Shown: positions 7,677 through 16,529, counted from the first letter of the stretch. The stretch: 64,000 nt of DNA from Aphanocapsa lilacina HA4352-LM1 (GCA_019359725.1 JAHHGR010000003.1:1-64000); one strand, 5' to 3'. A program made the numbers and translations. The notes: generated by a model from the letters alone, not told the origin.

Positions 7677-10364
7677 ATGTACCAGCCCCTTCAAACTTGC
7701 TTTCGCAGGGATCTCGTCATCGATGAGGTCGTCAAGGCGGGCGTCAAGTCCTACCGCATCAAGGACCCGGCGAGCGGGGAGACGTTCGAGTTTGGCGAGG
7801 AAGAGTTCTTTCTCTGTCAGCTGATGGACGGCGCCCTGACGCCGCGCCAGATCATCGAGGCTTTTGAAGCGCGCTTCGGCCTCAAGATGAGCGAAGAGGA
7901 CTTCGAACCTTTTTGTCGACAAATTGGCGAATACGGATTGCTCGAGCGCTACAGCGAACGCCAGCAGACGACGGCCACAATCGTTGTCTCCGAGGCGCAG
8001 CCCTTCGCGGCGGGGGGCGCCTTTGAAGATACGGGGGAGCCAGGGCAGGGCAAAAAGCCCAAAAGCGACATGCCCTACAAGTGGTACTACCCCGAGCTGG
8101 CGCCGGTGTTCGTGCTGTTTGCCCGCCTGCTCGAACCGTTCCACCTGCTCTTTAAGCTCGCGTTTTTGCTGCTCATCCCGACCGTCCCGCTGACGCTCAT
8201 TACGATCCTCAACAACCAGATCCTCTTTTTTCAGGATTTTTCAGAGTACTACTCGCCCATCGACGGGTTGACCAAGCATATGGTCAACATCCTGGTGGTC
8301 AACAGCATCAGCAAAGTCGCCCAGGCCGTCGTCGCCTCCCATTACGGCGTGGCGGTCGAGCAGTTCGGTCTGCAGATGCTCTTCGGCTTTTTTCCGCGCT
8401 TCACCGTCGGCAAGGGACCGCTGTTTCGGCAACTCACCCGCGAGCAGCAGCTATGGACCTTCGCGACCCCGATCCTCGTGCGCTTGCTGCTGTTTGTGTT
8501 GGGCGGCCTCACCTGGTACCTCAACCACGGTTCGACCAACAGCATGAGCGCCTGGGCCGTATCGCTGTGTTACATGGCTTTCGTAGATACGGTACTCGAC
8601 TCCAACCCGCTCTGGCCAAGCGACGCCTACGGTGTGGTGGTGGCCTACTACCGGTTGCCGCCGAGTTTGTTTAAGCGCAACCGCCAGATTGTCGAGCGGC
8701 TGTTGCGCCTGCAGTGGCTGCCGGACACCATTCCCCTGGGCGACCGGTTGCGGATGACTTTTTTTGCGCTGGTCGGCGAGGTGGTCTGGCTGGCATTTTT
8801 TGCCTACATTACTCTGCACAGCGCCGAGGCGCTGCAAAAGCTGGTCCCCGATCTTTTGGGCGAAGGTCTGGGGATACTATTGTTTTGCCTGCCGTTCCCG
8901 TTCGCTATCCATTGGTGGTTACTCGTGCGCGACAAAACTCGGACTTCAAAAAAAGCTTCTTCGTCGTCGCCCCTGGGTTCTGACCAGACGGCGATCACCC
9001 CGGCGGGCCAGCCGGATCAGCTGCAACTGCCGCAAGGGGAGCAGGCGAATTTGCAACTGGCCTCCCAGGCATCGGGCGGCCTTCTGGAGGCGCCCGGATC
9101 GGCCCCGCCGCGCTTCGGCGGCGGCGTCAATTTGTGGGAAGTGTTCCGCAAAGGTTTGCCCTGGCTCGTCCTGGCGGCTTTTGTCGTGATTTTAATGCTG
9201 CCCTATACCTACCACTACGGCGGGGCGATCCAGCTGTTGCCGCCTCGCCAGCAGCCGATCGCCGTCGAGGTCGAAGGCGTGCTCGACAAGCTCTACTTCA
9301 AGGGCGGCGATCAAAAGCTCATCAAGGCCGGCACCACCCTCGCTCTCTTGCGCTCGGTGGACACCCAGAACCAGGTGAACACGGGCCTTTCGGACGTGCG
9401 TACCAGAGAGGCGGCCTTGATCACTGCGCAGGAAGAATTGCGCAAGTTGCTGAGCATGCCCCGGCCCGAGGAGGTGCAGGTGGCGCGCGATCAGGTGAGT
9501 GTCGCCCGCCAGGAAGTCTCGGTGGCCAAAAGCCAGCTGGTGACCGCCAAGAGCAAAGCCGACTTCAGCGCCCGCGAAGCGGAGCGCAACTTGAAACTCA
9601 GCAAAGAAGGGGTCGTCTCCGATCAGGTCTACGAGAACGCCAAGCGCGAAGCGGAGACCGAGCGCATCGGCGTCGAGACCGCCCAGGAGACCCTGGCAAG
9701 CGCCGGGCAGCGCCTGGAGCAGGCCCAGTCGAATTTGCGTCTGGTGATGGCCGGTCCCCACCCGCAGGAGATTTCCGCCGCCCGCAGCAAAGTGGAGCAG
9801 GAGCGGGCCGCACTAAAGCGGGTCCAGGACCAGTACGCCTACTACCGCCAGCAGCTCAATTTCACCAAGGTGGTGATGCCCTTCGACGGCTACATCATCA
9901 CCCCCAACCTCGACTGGAAGGTCGGTAGCCGCATGCAGGTGGGCGATGTGCTGGGAGTGGCCCAGCACGCCAGCCGCATCACCGGCACCATCCAGATGCC
10001 CGAGTACCAGGCGGGCGACGGCTTCGAGCCCGGCGGCGAGGTAGAAGTAAAGTTGTGGGCCTACCCGACCCGTTCTTTTGCAGGCAAGGTGGCCTCGATC
10101 GAACCGGTGGCCACCTCCTACAACAAAAACGATCCCCAAAACGTCACCAAGAGCGTCGAGTACGGCGCCGACCCGACCGAGTTGCTCAAGAGCACGACGC
10201 GCTACGTGAACGTTGTGGTCGACTTCCCGCAAGCCAAAGCCGAAATGAAGCCGGGCATGACCGGTTACGCGAAGGTCACCGGCGAGACCCAGCCGGTCTT
10301 CCAGGCCTTCAGCCATCCGCTGGTGCGCTTCGTGACCGTCGAGCTGTGGTCCTGGTTGCCGTAG
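7677..10364 (+). CDS. PqqD-like / pseudo-M50 / HlyD membrane fusion export protein
   Basis: 895 residues from ATG 7677 (GGAGG 5 bp upstream); the frame extends further upstream but overlaps the previous gene. In order: residues 1-95, a PqqD-like winged-helix domain (EEEFFLCQLMDGALTPRQI, then FCRQIGEYGLLER). About 130-430: several membrane helices laid out as in M50-type membrane proteases, with the conserved FGLQMLFGFFPRF loop, but the HExxH site reads SKVAQ. About 500-525: another membrane helix. From about 528: HlyD lipoyl half, a long coiled coil (560-720), second half and beta-barrel (MPFDGYIITPNLDWKVGSRM). Members of this architecture are thought to serve export of modified peptides; no ABC transporter partner is in view. 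Confidence 0.8.
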   Translation: MYQPLQTCFRRDLVIDEVVKAGVKSYRIKDPASGETFEFGEEEFFLCQLMDGALTPRQIIEAFEARFGLKMSEEDFEPFCRQIGEYGLLERYSERQQTTATIVVSEAQPFAAGGAFEDTGEPGQGKKPKSDMPYKWYYPELAPVFVLFARLLEPFHLLFKLAFLLLIPTVPLTLITILNNQILFFQDFSEYYSPIDGLTKHMVNILVVNSISKVAQAVVASHYGVAVEQFGLQMLFGFFPRFTVGKGPLFRQLTREQQLWTFATPILVRLLLFVLGGLTWYLNHGSTNSMSAWAVSLCYMAFVDTVLDSNPLWPSDAYGVVVAYYRLPPSLFKRNRQIVERLLRLQWLPDTIPLGDRLRMTFFALVGEVVWLAFFAYITLHSAEALQKLVPDLLGEGLGILLFCLPFPFAIHWWLLVRDKTRTSKKASSSSPLGSDQTAITPAGQPDQLQLPQGEQANLQLASQASGGLLEAPGSAPPRFGGGVNLWEVFRKGLPWLVLAAFVVILMLPYTYHYGGAIQLLPPRQQPIAVEVEGVLDKLYFKGGDQKLIKAGTTLALLRSVDTQNQVNTGLSDVRTREAALITAQEELRKLLSMPRPEEVQVARDQVSVARQEVSVAKSQLVTAKSKADFSAREAERNLKLSKEGVVSDQVYENAKREAETERIGVETAQETLASAGQRLEQAQSNLRLVMAGPHPQEISAARSKVEQERAALKRVQDQYAYYRQQLNFTKVVMPFDGYIITPNLDWKVGSRMQVGDVLGVAQHASRITGTIQMPEYQAGDGFEPGGEVEVKLWAYPTRSFAGKVASIEPVATSYNKNDPQNVTKSVEYGADPTELLKSTTRYVNVVVDFPQAKAEMKPGMTGYAKVTGETQPVFQAFSHPLVRFVTVELWSWLP

Positions 10365-10368
10365 TCGG

Positions 10369-11205
10369 CTAACTGCCCAGCTTTACCTGGTAGACGTTGC
10401 CTTCACCCTCGTCGCTGACCAGCAGCGTGCGCTCATCGATGAAGAGGGCCTCGCGGGGTTTGCCGAGCTTGTCAGCCACCACGGTGGGCTTGCCCTGCTT
10501 GTCGAGGCGCACCAGTTGGCCGCTGCCGATGTCGGTGACGTAGATGTCTCCAGCGGGAGAGATAGCCAGCCCGCTGGGGTCGGCGAAGCCCTTGGCCCAG
10601 AGGACCGGCTTCTCACCCGGTGCCCAGCGGTAGACGCCCTTGTCGCCCTGGTCGGTGACGTAGGTTGTGCCGTCGGCTGCAATAGCAATATCGCGCCAGC
10701 CGTAGGTCGCTTCGCGCGGGTTGACCGTCACCGGCAGCTCTTCCTTCTTGAGGGTGCCTTTGCCGTCGGGCGCGTAGCGGCTCACCTCACCGGTGCGGTG
10801 GGAGACCACCAGCAGCGAGCCTTTGCGCGCCGGATCTTTGACTACACCCAGCGGGTCGGTGATCTTGCCCTCCAGGCGGCTCACCTGCCCCGACTGGACG
10901 CGGGCGACGCCGTTGCCGTTGCGCTCGGCCACGTAGAGCACCCCATCCATCTCGACCGACCACGACGGGCGCTGCAGGTCCTTTGCGGCCACCATCTGGT
11001 TCTTGCCGTCCGGGGTGTAGCAAACCACCCGGCCTGCCCCCTGCTCCACCACGCAGATGTCTTTGCCGACGAGCGCGAGGCCCTGGGGCTTGTCGAGGCC
11101 CGTCACCCACTTGCTCACCACGGCGGTGCTCGCCGAGACCGCCGCGGCCGTCACCGCCGCGGCCAATGTCATACCCATCGCCATCCCATACCCGCTACCT
11201 GCCAT
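10369..11205 (-). CDS. Secreted NHL/SMP-30-like beta-propeller protein
   Basis: 278 residues from ATG 11205, which has GAGG six bases upstream; a TTG four codons earlier is less likely. The N-terminus is a signal peptide (GMAMGMTLAAAVTAAAVSAS). The rest repeats NHL-type blades: GLDKPQGLALVGKDICVVEQ, GVLYVAERNGNGVARV, IAADGTTYVTDQGDKGVYRW, ISPAGDIYVTDIGSGQLVRL, ALFIDERTLLVSDEGEGNVY. Six blades fit. No catalytic residues of SMP-30 lactonases are evident, so it may be a periplasmic binding propeller. It converges on the exporter with only 4 bp between stop codons. Confidence 0.75.
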   Translation of the reverse strand: MAGSGYGMAMGMTLAAAVTAAAVSASTAVVSKWVTGLDKPQGLALVGKDICVVEQGAGRVVCYTPDGKNQMVAAKDLQRPSWSVEMDGVLYVAERNGNGVARVQSGQVSRLEGKITDPLGVVKDPARKGSLLVVSHRTGEVSRYAPDGKGTLKKEELPVTVNPREATYGWRDIAIAADGTTYVTDQGDKGVYRWAPGEKPVLWAKGFADPSGLAISPAGDIYVTDIGSGQLVRLDKQGKPTVVADKLGKPREALFIDERTLLVSDEGEGNVYQVKLGS

Positions 11206-11293
11206 ACGCCACCTCAAGAAAAATGAAAAGATTGTGAAAAATCTTAATATATGAGATACCAGAACAAAGGGCGCGCGTCAAGGGAGCAAGGCG

Positions 11294-11632
11294 ATGCGGT
11301 GGGTGTGGACAGTGGGGGGCGTGGGCGTTTCGGTGCTGGGAGCGGGGGTGATCCTGGCCGGGGCACAGCCGGAGCTAGCGGCGGGAGAGAAGATCTTCAA
11401 AGCCAACTGTGCGGCTTGCCACGCCGGGGGGAACAATATCGTGGAGCCAGAGAAGACGCTCAAAAAAGAGGCGCTCGCCCGCTTCGGGATGGATTCGCAA
11501 GCAGCGATTATCAAGCAGGTCACTGGAGGCAAGAGCGCTATGCCCGCCTTTGGGGGCGAACTGAGCGCCGAGGAGATCCGGCAGGTGGCTTACTACGTAC
11601 TGGAGATGGCGAACAGAGACTGGCAGAGATAG
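11294..11632 (+). CDS. petJ: Cytochrome c6 (soluble electron carrier)
   Basis: 112 residues with an N-terminal membrane/signal segment ([19 protein letters not shown]), then a single c-type haem domain. The haem site is CAACH, and the sixth ligand is Met in KSAMPAF. The C-terminal helix [13 protein letters not shown] is typical of cytochrome c6. It carries electrons from cytochrome b6f (petB and petD lie 12 kb away) to photosystem I, and to terminal oxidase, in the lumen or, in an organism without thylakoids, the periplasm. It is transcribed divergently from the propeller gene. A related c-type monohaem protein of another role is the main alternative. Confidence 0.8.
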   Translation: MRWVWTVGGVGVSVLGAGVILAGAQPELAAGEKIFKANCAACHAGGNNIVEPEKTLKKEALARFGMDSQAAIIKQVTGGKSAMPAFGGELSAEEIRQVAYYVLEMANRDWQR

Positions 11633-11641
11633 GAGGCCGGT

Positions 11642-12379
11642 TCAGGAGAATTGCTCTGGGTCGATGCCGCGCTCGCGCAGCAAATCGGCGAGGCGATCGG
11701 CCCGTTGCTGCTCCTGCGAGGCCCGTTGCTCGGCTTGAAGCCGAGCCGAGCGCTCCTGTTCCAGTTGTTCTTCGGGCGCGGCAATCCGGTTGCCCGTGGC
11801 GTCGAACCAGTACAACCATTCGCGCTGCCAGCCGCAGTAGCGGCCGGGCGAGCGGCCGATCCCCAGGCCGATTTCCGCCAGCCACACCGGTTCACCGGGG
11901 AGGCGCACGTATTCGCCGTCGACGAGTTTGTACACTTCGAGCGCGTCGTGCTTGCGCCTGCGGCTCGGACGGCTGGGGTTGCAGACGACGTAGTACAAGA
12001 TTTCAAGCCGCGCGTAGTTCTTCATCTTGCTGCCGTACTCGCCCCGGTAAGTCTTCGAGACCACTTCCAGGGCAAGGATGGGCAGAACATTGTCCTCCTC
12101 CCAAAGCACATAGCTGAGGCGACCGTTCTCGGCCACGAACCGTTCGACACCCAGGCTCAAGAAGCCGTCCGGGACGACGGCCGGTTTTTCGGGATCGTAG
12201 TAGATACCCATGTCGACGCCAAAAAACCAGTCCTGCCGCTGCGCCCAGAGCGTGGCCAGAATGGCGCCCAGCAGGTTGGGGACAAGATTTTGCAGTTCGT
12301 CGTCCACCGGGGTCTCGTCGGAATCGAGCAGTTCTGCGGCGGAGGGCAGGCACTGCCACGAATGGTACCGCTGCAGCAT
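11642..12379 (-). CDS. Uma2 family (DUF820) protein with C-terminal coiled coil
   Basis: 245 residues. The Uma2 core spans about residues 1-195 (FFGVDMGIYYDPEKPAVVPDG, ILALEVVSKTYRGEYGSKM, YARLEILYYVVCNP). A Gln/Arg/Ala-rich helix (about 205-240) follows, ending ADLLRERGIDPEQFS, a common extension in cyanobacterial members. The conserved Pro-Asp and Glu-x-x-Ser/Lys positions of the PD-(D/E)XK-like site appear intact. It is convergent with petJ, 9 bp between stops. Its physiological role is unknown. Confidence 0.85.
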   Translation of the reverse strand: MLQRYHSWQCLPSAAELLDSDETPVDDELQNLVPNLLGAILATLWAQRQDWFFGVDMGIYYDPEKPAVVPDGFLSLGVERFVAENGRLSYVLWEEDNVLPILALEVVSKTYRGEYGSKMKNYARLEILYYVVCNPSRPSRRRKHDALEVYKLVDGEYVRLPGEPVWLAEIGLGIGRSPGRYCGWQREWLYWFDATGNRIAAPEEQLEQERSARLQAEQRASQEQQRADRLADLLRERGIDPEQFS

Positions 12380-12533
12380 GACAGAGGCTCCGGGGTGCGG
12401 GTTGCCCCTATTCTAGGCCCGAGATGAGAAAGGCTTCATCCAGGGTTCATCGCCGTTTTACGAGCAGCTGAAAAACTAACTTTAGTAGCCGATGACACTC
12501 CATCTATCCCGGTTTACCTGGAAGATTTGGCCC

Positions 12534-12785
12534 ATGATGAAGCAAATCGCCGTACGGATCGAGCGCAGTCAGAGCCGTCCCCGCCGCGAGCGCCTCTACA
12601 ACTTGCAGATTGTCGGATGCGCCGCCGGGATGTCGGTGCCCTTGCTCGCCTGCTTTACACTCTTCTGGGTGGCGACGACGGGGGAGATGCCATTTTTTGC
12701 CGAAGGAGTGGTTCCTATGGTCCTACTGGTGGCCGCCACCGCCATGGGCGGCTGGGTGTGGGCGCAGAGCATCGATTTGATGTAA
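12534..12785 (+). CDS. Small two-helix membrane protein, unknown
   Basis: 83 residues from ATG 12534; a start 14 codons upstream lacks a ribosome binding site. A basic N-terminal stretch (RSQSRPRRERL) precedes two hydrophobic segments (IVGCAAGMSVPLLACFTLFW and VVPMVLLVAATAMGGWVW). By the positive-inside rule both ends would face the cytoplasm. No family is recognised. It is followed by a short hairpin (12795-12811, 7-bp arms CTATTGC / GCAATAG). Upstream, 12380-12491 holds nothing notable. Confidence 0.5.
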   Translation: MMKQIAVRIERSQSRPRRERLYNLQIVGCAAGMSVPLLACFTLFWVATTGEMPFFAEGVVPMVLLVAATAMGGWVWAQSIDLM

Positions 12786-12874
12786 TTGTGTCCACTATTG
12801 CAAAGCAATAGCGCCCCGGTCGAAGTCGCCCGCGCGTCGTTGGTGCGTTTTCGCAGCCTGGCTGCTCCCTACTA

Positions 12875-12903
12875 TTGACATCCAATTTCAATAACGGTAG
12901 GCT
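12875..12903 (+). promoter_or_regulatory. Probable promoter of the TonB-dependent receptor
   Basis: TTGACA at 12875-12880 is followed after 17 bp by TAGGCT at 12898-12903. The spacer carries an imperfect dyad (ATTGA ... TCAAT), a possible repressor site. Iron control by Fur would be expected for such a receptor, but no convincing Fur box could be read. The leader to the ATG is about 95 bp. Confidence 0.5.
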
Positions 12904-13005
12904 TGGCACGGCTTGCAGCTGAGACGTGATCTGTGGCGGGGCGAAGGCTTCCGGTCTTCTCGCCCCCGATCTTTTCCGTCTGGATCTGCTTAGTTGGGAA
13001 TTTTG

Positions 13006-15219
13006 ATGAGAAGTGCTTTGCGTGCGGCTCAAAGCGTTGCCGCACCGATTTTGGGCTGCGCATGCTTTTTTAGCACGCTGTTGCAAGCGTGGGGTATACC
13101 GGGAGCGCTCGCTGCTCCAGAGACCTCGCCCGTCCGCCGTCTGGACCTGCTGGCCGTCGGTGAGGCCCAACAGCTGCTGGCACAGACGCAAACGCCTGGG
13201 GGCAAAAGCGAGGATGAACTTGAGGAAGTGACGGTACTGGGCAACCGCGGCTACCTGCGCAAGAACGCCGATTCGGGCACGCGCACGGACACCGCCATCC
13301 GGGACATTCCCGCCAATATTCAGGTGATCCCCCGGCAGGTAATCGACGATCAAGGAGCGGTGCGCATCGAGGAAGCGCTGCGCAACGTCAGCGGCGTGAC
13401 CTTCGCCAGTTCCTTCGGCGGTCGCGCCCCCGAGTTCAACGCCCGCGGGTTCACCGCCAGCCTCTACAAAAACGGCTTTCTGGAGCGCAACGGCGGCAGC
13501 TTTTTCAACGCCCGCACCTCGCCTGAGGTTGCCAATCTCGAGCGCCTGGAGGTGCTCAAAGGCCCTGCCTCGGTGCTATTTGGCCAGGGCGATCCCGGCG
13601 GCACGATAAACTTGATCACCAAAGCACCCCTTTTGACCCCCTCGGCTTCCATCCGCTTCACCGCGGGCAGCTACGACTTCTACCGCACCACCCTCGATCT
13701 GGGCGGTCCGCTCACCGGCGATGCGAGCCTCGCCTACCGCCTCAACATCGCCTACGAGGACACCCACAGCTTTCGCGATTTTGTCCAGAAGGCCCGCTTC
13801 TTCGTCGCACCGGCGCTTACCTGGAAGATCACTCCCCAGACCACCCTGCGCTTCGAAGGGGAATACCTGAGCGACAACTACCCAATTGATCGGGGCCTGG
13901 TGTTTGTCGACGGTGCCGACGTCGGTCTGCCGGTCAACCGCTACCTGGGCGATCCGACCCGCCGGCAGGGGTACGACGAAAAGCGCGGCTATCTGACCCT
14001 GGAGCACGCATTTGCCGAGAATGTGCGTCTGCGCAGCTTCGTGCGCTTGAGCACCAGCCGCGAGGACTACCGCTCCACCGAGGTGAGCGGGCCGCTGCAG
14101 GCGGATGGGCGGACGCTGCCCCTCGGAGGGTTCGAGGGTGGTCAGTACTACGAAACTTACACCTGGCAGAACGACCTCATCTGGAGATTCGACACCGGCT
14201 CCATCAAGCACACGCTGCTGGTCGGCTTCGATTGGATCAAACAAACCGGGTTTTTCTACAACAACAATGGCTTTTACGACGGCAATGTCATCGATATCTT
14301 CACTCCCGTCTACCGCTTCGACTACACCAACCGCATCGACGATTCCGGTTTCGATGGCCTGACGACCGCCAACACCTTCGGCGCCTACATCCAGGATCAA
14401 ATCGCTTTTTCCGACAATCTCAAGTTGCTCTTGGGCGGGCGCTTCGACCGCTTCGACTACCAGGACGACTACCGCGACGACAGCTTCAACGCCTTGGCCC
14501 GCGCCCAGGCGTTTTCGCCCCGGGTGGGCCTGATCTGGCAACCGATCGTGCCGGTTTCGCTTTTTGCCACCTACAACCGTTCTTTTTTGCCCCAGTTCGG
14601 TCTCAATCCGTCCGGGACGGCCTTTTTGCCGGAGCGCGGCACGCTCTACGAAGCCGGGGTCAAAGCCGAACTGGCCGAGGGACGCCTGTTCTCGACGTTG
14701 TCTATTTATCGCCTCGAAAAGGACAATGTCCTGACAGCGGATCCTTTCAATCCGCGCTTTTCGATCCAGGTCGGTCAACAAAGCGGTAGCGGCGTCGATT
14801 TCGACATCGCAGGCGAAATTCTTACAGGCTGGAATGTCATTGCTTCCTGGGCCTACAGCGATGCGCGCATTACCCGCGACAACACCTTCGCGGTGAATAA
14901 CCGGCTGCCCAACGCCCCCTTCCACACCGCCAGCCTCTGGACCACCTATCGCCTGCGCGAAGGAGCGCTCTCGGGCTTCGGCGTCGGCGCGGGCCTGTTT
15001 TATGTAGGCGAGCGCGCCGGCGATCTGGACAACACCTTCGCCATTTCCAGCTACACGCGGGCCGATGCGGCGGTCTACTACGAGCGGGAGCGCTGGCGGG
15101 CGGCGGTCAACTTCAAGAATCTGTTCAATGTGCGCTACTTCGAAGGGGTGCAAAGCGACACCCGCATCTACGTCGGGACGCCATTCACTGTGCAGGGAAC
15201 GCTCAGCTATCAATTTTAA
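13006..15219 (+). CDS. TonB-dependent siderophore receptor
   Basis: 737 residues from ATG 13006; an in-frame TTG lies four codons upstream. It imports ferric-siderophore or a similar ligand across the outer membrane using TonB energy. A signal region (about 1-40) is followed by a TonB-box-like EEVTVLG. The plug domain reads TAIRDIPANIQVIPRQVIDD, EEALRNVSGV, LERLEVLKGPASVLFGQGDPGG. A 22-strand barrel follows with many aromatic-girdle strands, ending at a C-terminal Phe (LSYQF) as porin-type barrels do. There is no STN signalling domain. No ABC transporter, TonB or Fur gene is nearby, so it depends on components encoded elsewhere. Confidence 0.9.
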   Translation: MRSALRAAQSVAAPILGCACFFSTLLQAWGIPGALAAPETSPVRRLDLLAVGEAQQLLAQTQTPGGKSEDELEEVTVLGNRGYLRKNADSGTRTDTAIRDIPANIQVIPRQVIDDQGAVRIEEALRNVSGVTFASSFGGRAPEFNARGFTASLYKNGFLERNGGSFFNARTSPEVANLERLEVLKGPASVLFGQGDPGGTINLITKAPLLTPSASIRFTAGSYDFYRTTLDLGGPLTGDASLAYRLNIAYEDTHSFRDFVQKARFFVAPALTWKITPQTTLRFEGEYLSDNYPIDRGLVFVDGADVGLPVNRYLGDPTRRQGYDEKRGYLTLEHAFAENVRLRSFVRLSTSREDYRSTEVSGPLQADGRTLPLGGFEGGQYYETYTWQNDLIWRFDTGSIKHTLLVGFDWIKQTGFFYNNNGFYDGNVIDIFTPVYRFDYTNRIDDSGFDGLTTANTFGAYIQDQIAFSDNLKLLLGGRFDRFDYQDDYRDDSFNALARAQAFSPRVGLIWQPIVPVSLFATYNRSFLPQFGLNPSGTAFLPERGTLYEAGVKAELAEGRLFSTLSIYRLEKDNVLTADPFNPRFSIQVGQQSGSGVDFDIAGEILTGWNVIASWAYSDARITRDNTFAVNNRLPNAPFHTASLWTTYRLREGALSGFGVGAGLFYVGERAGDLDNTFAISSYTRADAAVYYERERWRAAVNFKNLFNVRYFEGVQSDTRIYVGTPFTVQGTLSYQF

Positions 15220-15255
15220 AGGCCGTTCTGTACTACAGCTGATTGCTGGTTGTCC

Positions 15256-15354
15256 TCAGGATGGTGCAGTCCAGTCTTCTATCTGCACTCCCCCAATTTT
15301 CCGGAAATCTGCAGCATTGGCGCTGACGACGTTGGTGTCCAGGATTACACTCAC
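15256..15354 (-). pseudogene. VapC/PIN-domain toxin remnant with most of the gene deleted
   Basis: A 32-codon frame starts with GTG immediately after the antitoxin's TAA. It begins SVILDTNVVSA, the N-terminal strand of PIN-domain toxins with its first catalytic Asp, and runs straight into NAADFRKIGGVQIEDW, which resembles the last strand of the same family. A PIN toxin is about 130-140 residues, so roughly 100 internal codons appear deleted in frame. The product cannot form the nuclease site. Confidence 0.7.
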
Positions 15355-15683
15355 TTACCCCGACTGATTTTGCTGTCGGCGGCAGTGCTCAATTTCTTCC
15401 CATACCTCGGACGATTCCGGCCCTGAAAATTTCCCGGCCAGCGAAGCGAGCACACGAGTTCGGGCCACAAAATCTGCACCATCGATAGGGGGGTATGCTC
15501 CGAGGCGGCGATGGCGGCATCAATCTTCCCACGCACCCGCTCCGTCCACTCCGCCTCGGCGCGCTCGTGCGCTTCGAGCAGCCGCAGCGCTACCTCCAGC
15601 AGTTCTTCGGCGGAACGGTACTTCCCGGCCTGGAGTTTGCCGAGCATGAAGTGTTCCTGTTCGGGGGTGAGATTGATGCCCAT
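15355..15683 (-). pseudogene. ParD/VapB-like antitoxin broken by a frameshift in a C run
   Basis: The N-terminal 75 or so codons encode a ribbon-helix-helix antitoxin: MGINLTPEQEHFMLGKLQAG, YRSAEELLEVALRLLEAHE. After ASEHTP the frame goes wrong at a run of six C (15490-15495 read on + as G). In the other frame the gene continues sensibly as PIDGADFVARTRVLAS... to EEIEHCRRQQNQSG and TAA at 15355. One extra C would restore it. As read, the native frame runs out of family sequence and ends at 15351. It sits directly before the toxin remnant. Confidence 0.7.
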
Positions 15684-15696
15684 GGGTAGTCCCGGC

Positions 15697-16482
15697 TTAC
15701 TTACCGATCAGTTTGACCACGCCCGCGCCGCCAAAATAGAGGATTGTCACCGCCCCGGCCAGAAAAGTCTGGGTGAGCGGGTCGGTCGAGGGGGTGACGA
15801 TGGCCCCCAGCACCACCGCAAAGACGCTCACGTAGCGCCAGACCGAGAACATCCGCTCGGAGGTGACGATCCCGGTCACCCCGAGCAGCACTTGCAAAAT
15901 CGGTACCTGAAAGACGATACCGGTACTGATCAGCATCACAAACATCAAGTCGAAGTAGCGCTCGATCGTCCAGGTCTGATCGACGACGCCGTCGCCGTAG
16001 CTCACAAAAAAGTTGAGAGCGGCCGGAGCCAGGACCATAAAGGCAAAGACGACCCCCACGACGAACAGCACACTGGAGCCGACCACGATGGGCAGGATGA
16101 GTTTGCGCTCGCGGCGACTGAGCCCCGGCAGCACGAAGCGCACAATCTGATAGAGAATCATCGGGGCGGCGACCATCAGACCGCTGTAGGCCGCCACTTT
16201 AAACGAGACAAAGAAAAATTCGCCCGGGATGGTCTGGATGAATTTGACCGTCGTGCCCGCCGGCTTCTGCAGCAGATCGACGATCGGTTTGACGAAGATA
16301 AAACAGCCGATAGTGGCCACGATAAAGGTGCCAAGCGCCCAGAAGAGGCGGGTGCGCAACTCTTCGAGGTGCTCCCCCAGGGTCATCTCGACCTCGTCCG
16401 GAAATTCGTCCTTGGAGCCGAGGGCGTCGTCGGTCTCGGGCGGGTTGTCTTCTTGTTCGAAGTCTGGGCGCGTAACGGTCAT
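15697..16482 (-). CDS. tatC: Twin-arginine translocase subunit TatC
   Basis: 261 residues. TatC is the membrane receptor that recognises twin-arginine signal peptides and, with TatA/TatB, moves folded proteins across the membrane. An acidic 35-residue N-terminal tail leads to MTLGEHLEELRTRLFWAL, the family's N-terminal motif. Six hydrophobic helices follow, with VLPGLSRRERK in the first cytoplasmic loop and the conserved late segment AIVTPSTDPLTQ. In cyanobacteria one Tat system can serve both membranes; typical clients include the Rieske protein of cytochrome b6f. yidD lies 47 bp upstream on the same strand. Confidence 0.95.
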   Translation of the reverse strand: MTVTRPDFEQEDNPPETDDALGSKDEFPDEVEMTLGEHLEELRTRLFWALGTFIVATIGCFIFVKPIVDLLQKPAGTTVKFIQTIPGEFFFVSFKVAAYSGLMVAAPMILYQIVRFVLPGLSRRERKLILPIVVGSSVLFVVGVVFAFMVLAPAALNFFVSYGDGVVDQTWTIERYFDLMFVMLISTGIVFQVPILQVLLGVTGIVTSERMFSVWRYVSVFAVVLGAIVTPSTDPLTQTFLAGAVTILYFGGAGVVKLIGK

Positions 16483-16529
16483 AACGGTCGAGCCACTTCG
16501 CTCTTAATTCTAGCGCCCGGGTCTGTCGT

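Noticed and set aside
7677-10364. Annotation as an active M50 peptidase
   Set aside because: No HExxH motif is present in the membrane domain.
13576-15213. 545-codon minus-strand frame opposite the TonB receptor
   Set aside because: Antisense shadow; composition rich in Gly, Arg, Val and Ala without domain signals.
15231-15350. Complete VapC toxin gene after the antitoxin
   Set aside because: Only the first and last strands of the PIN domain are encoded; there is no room for the rest.
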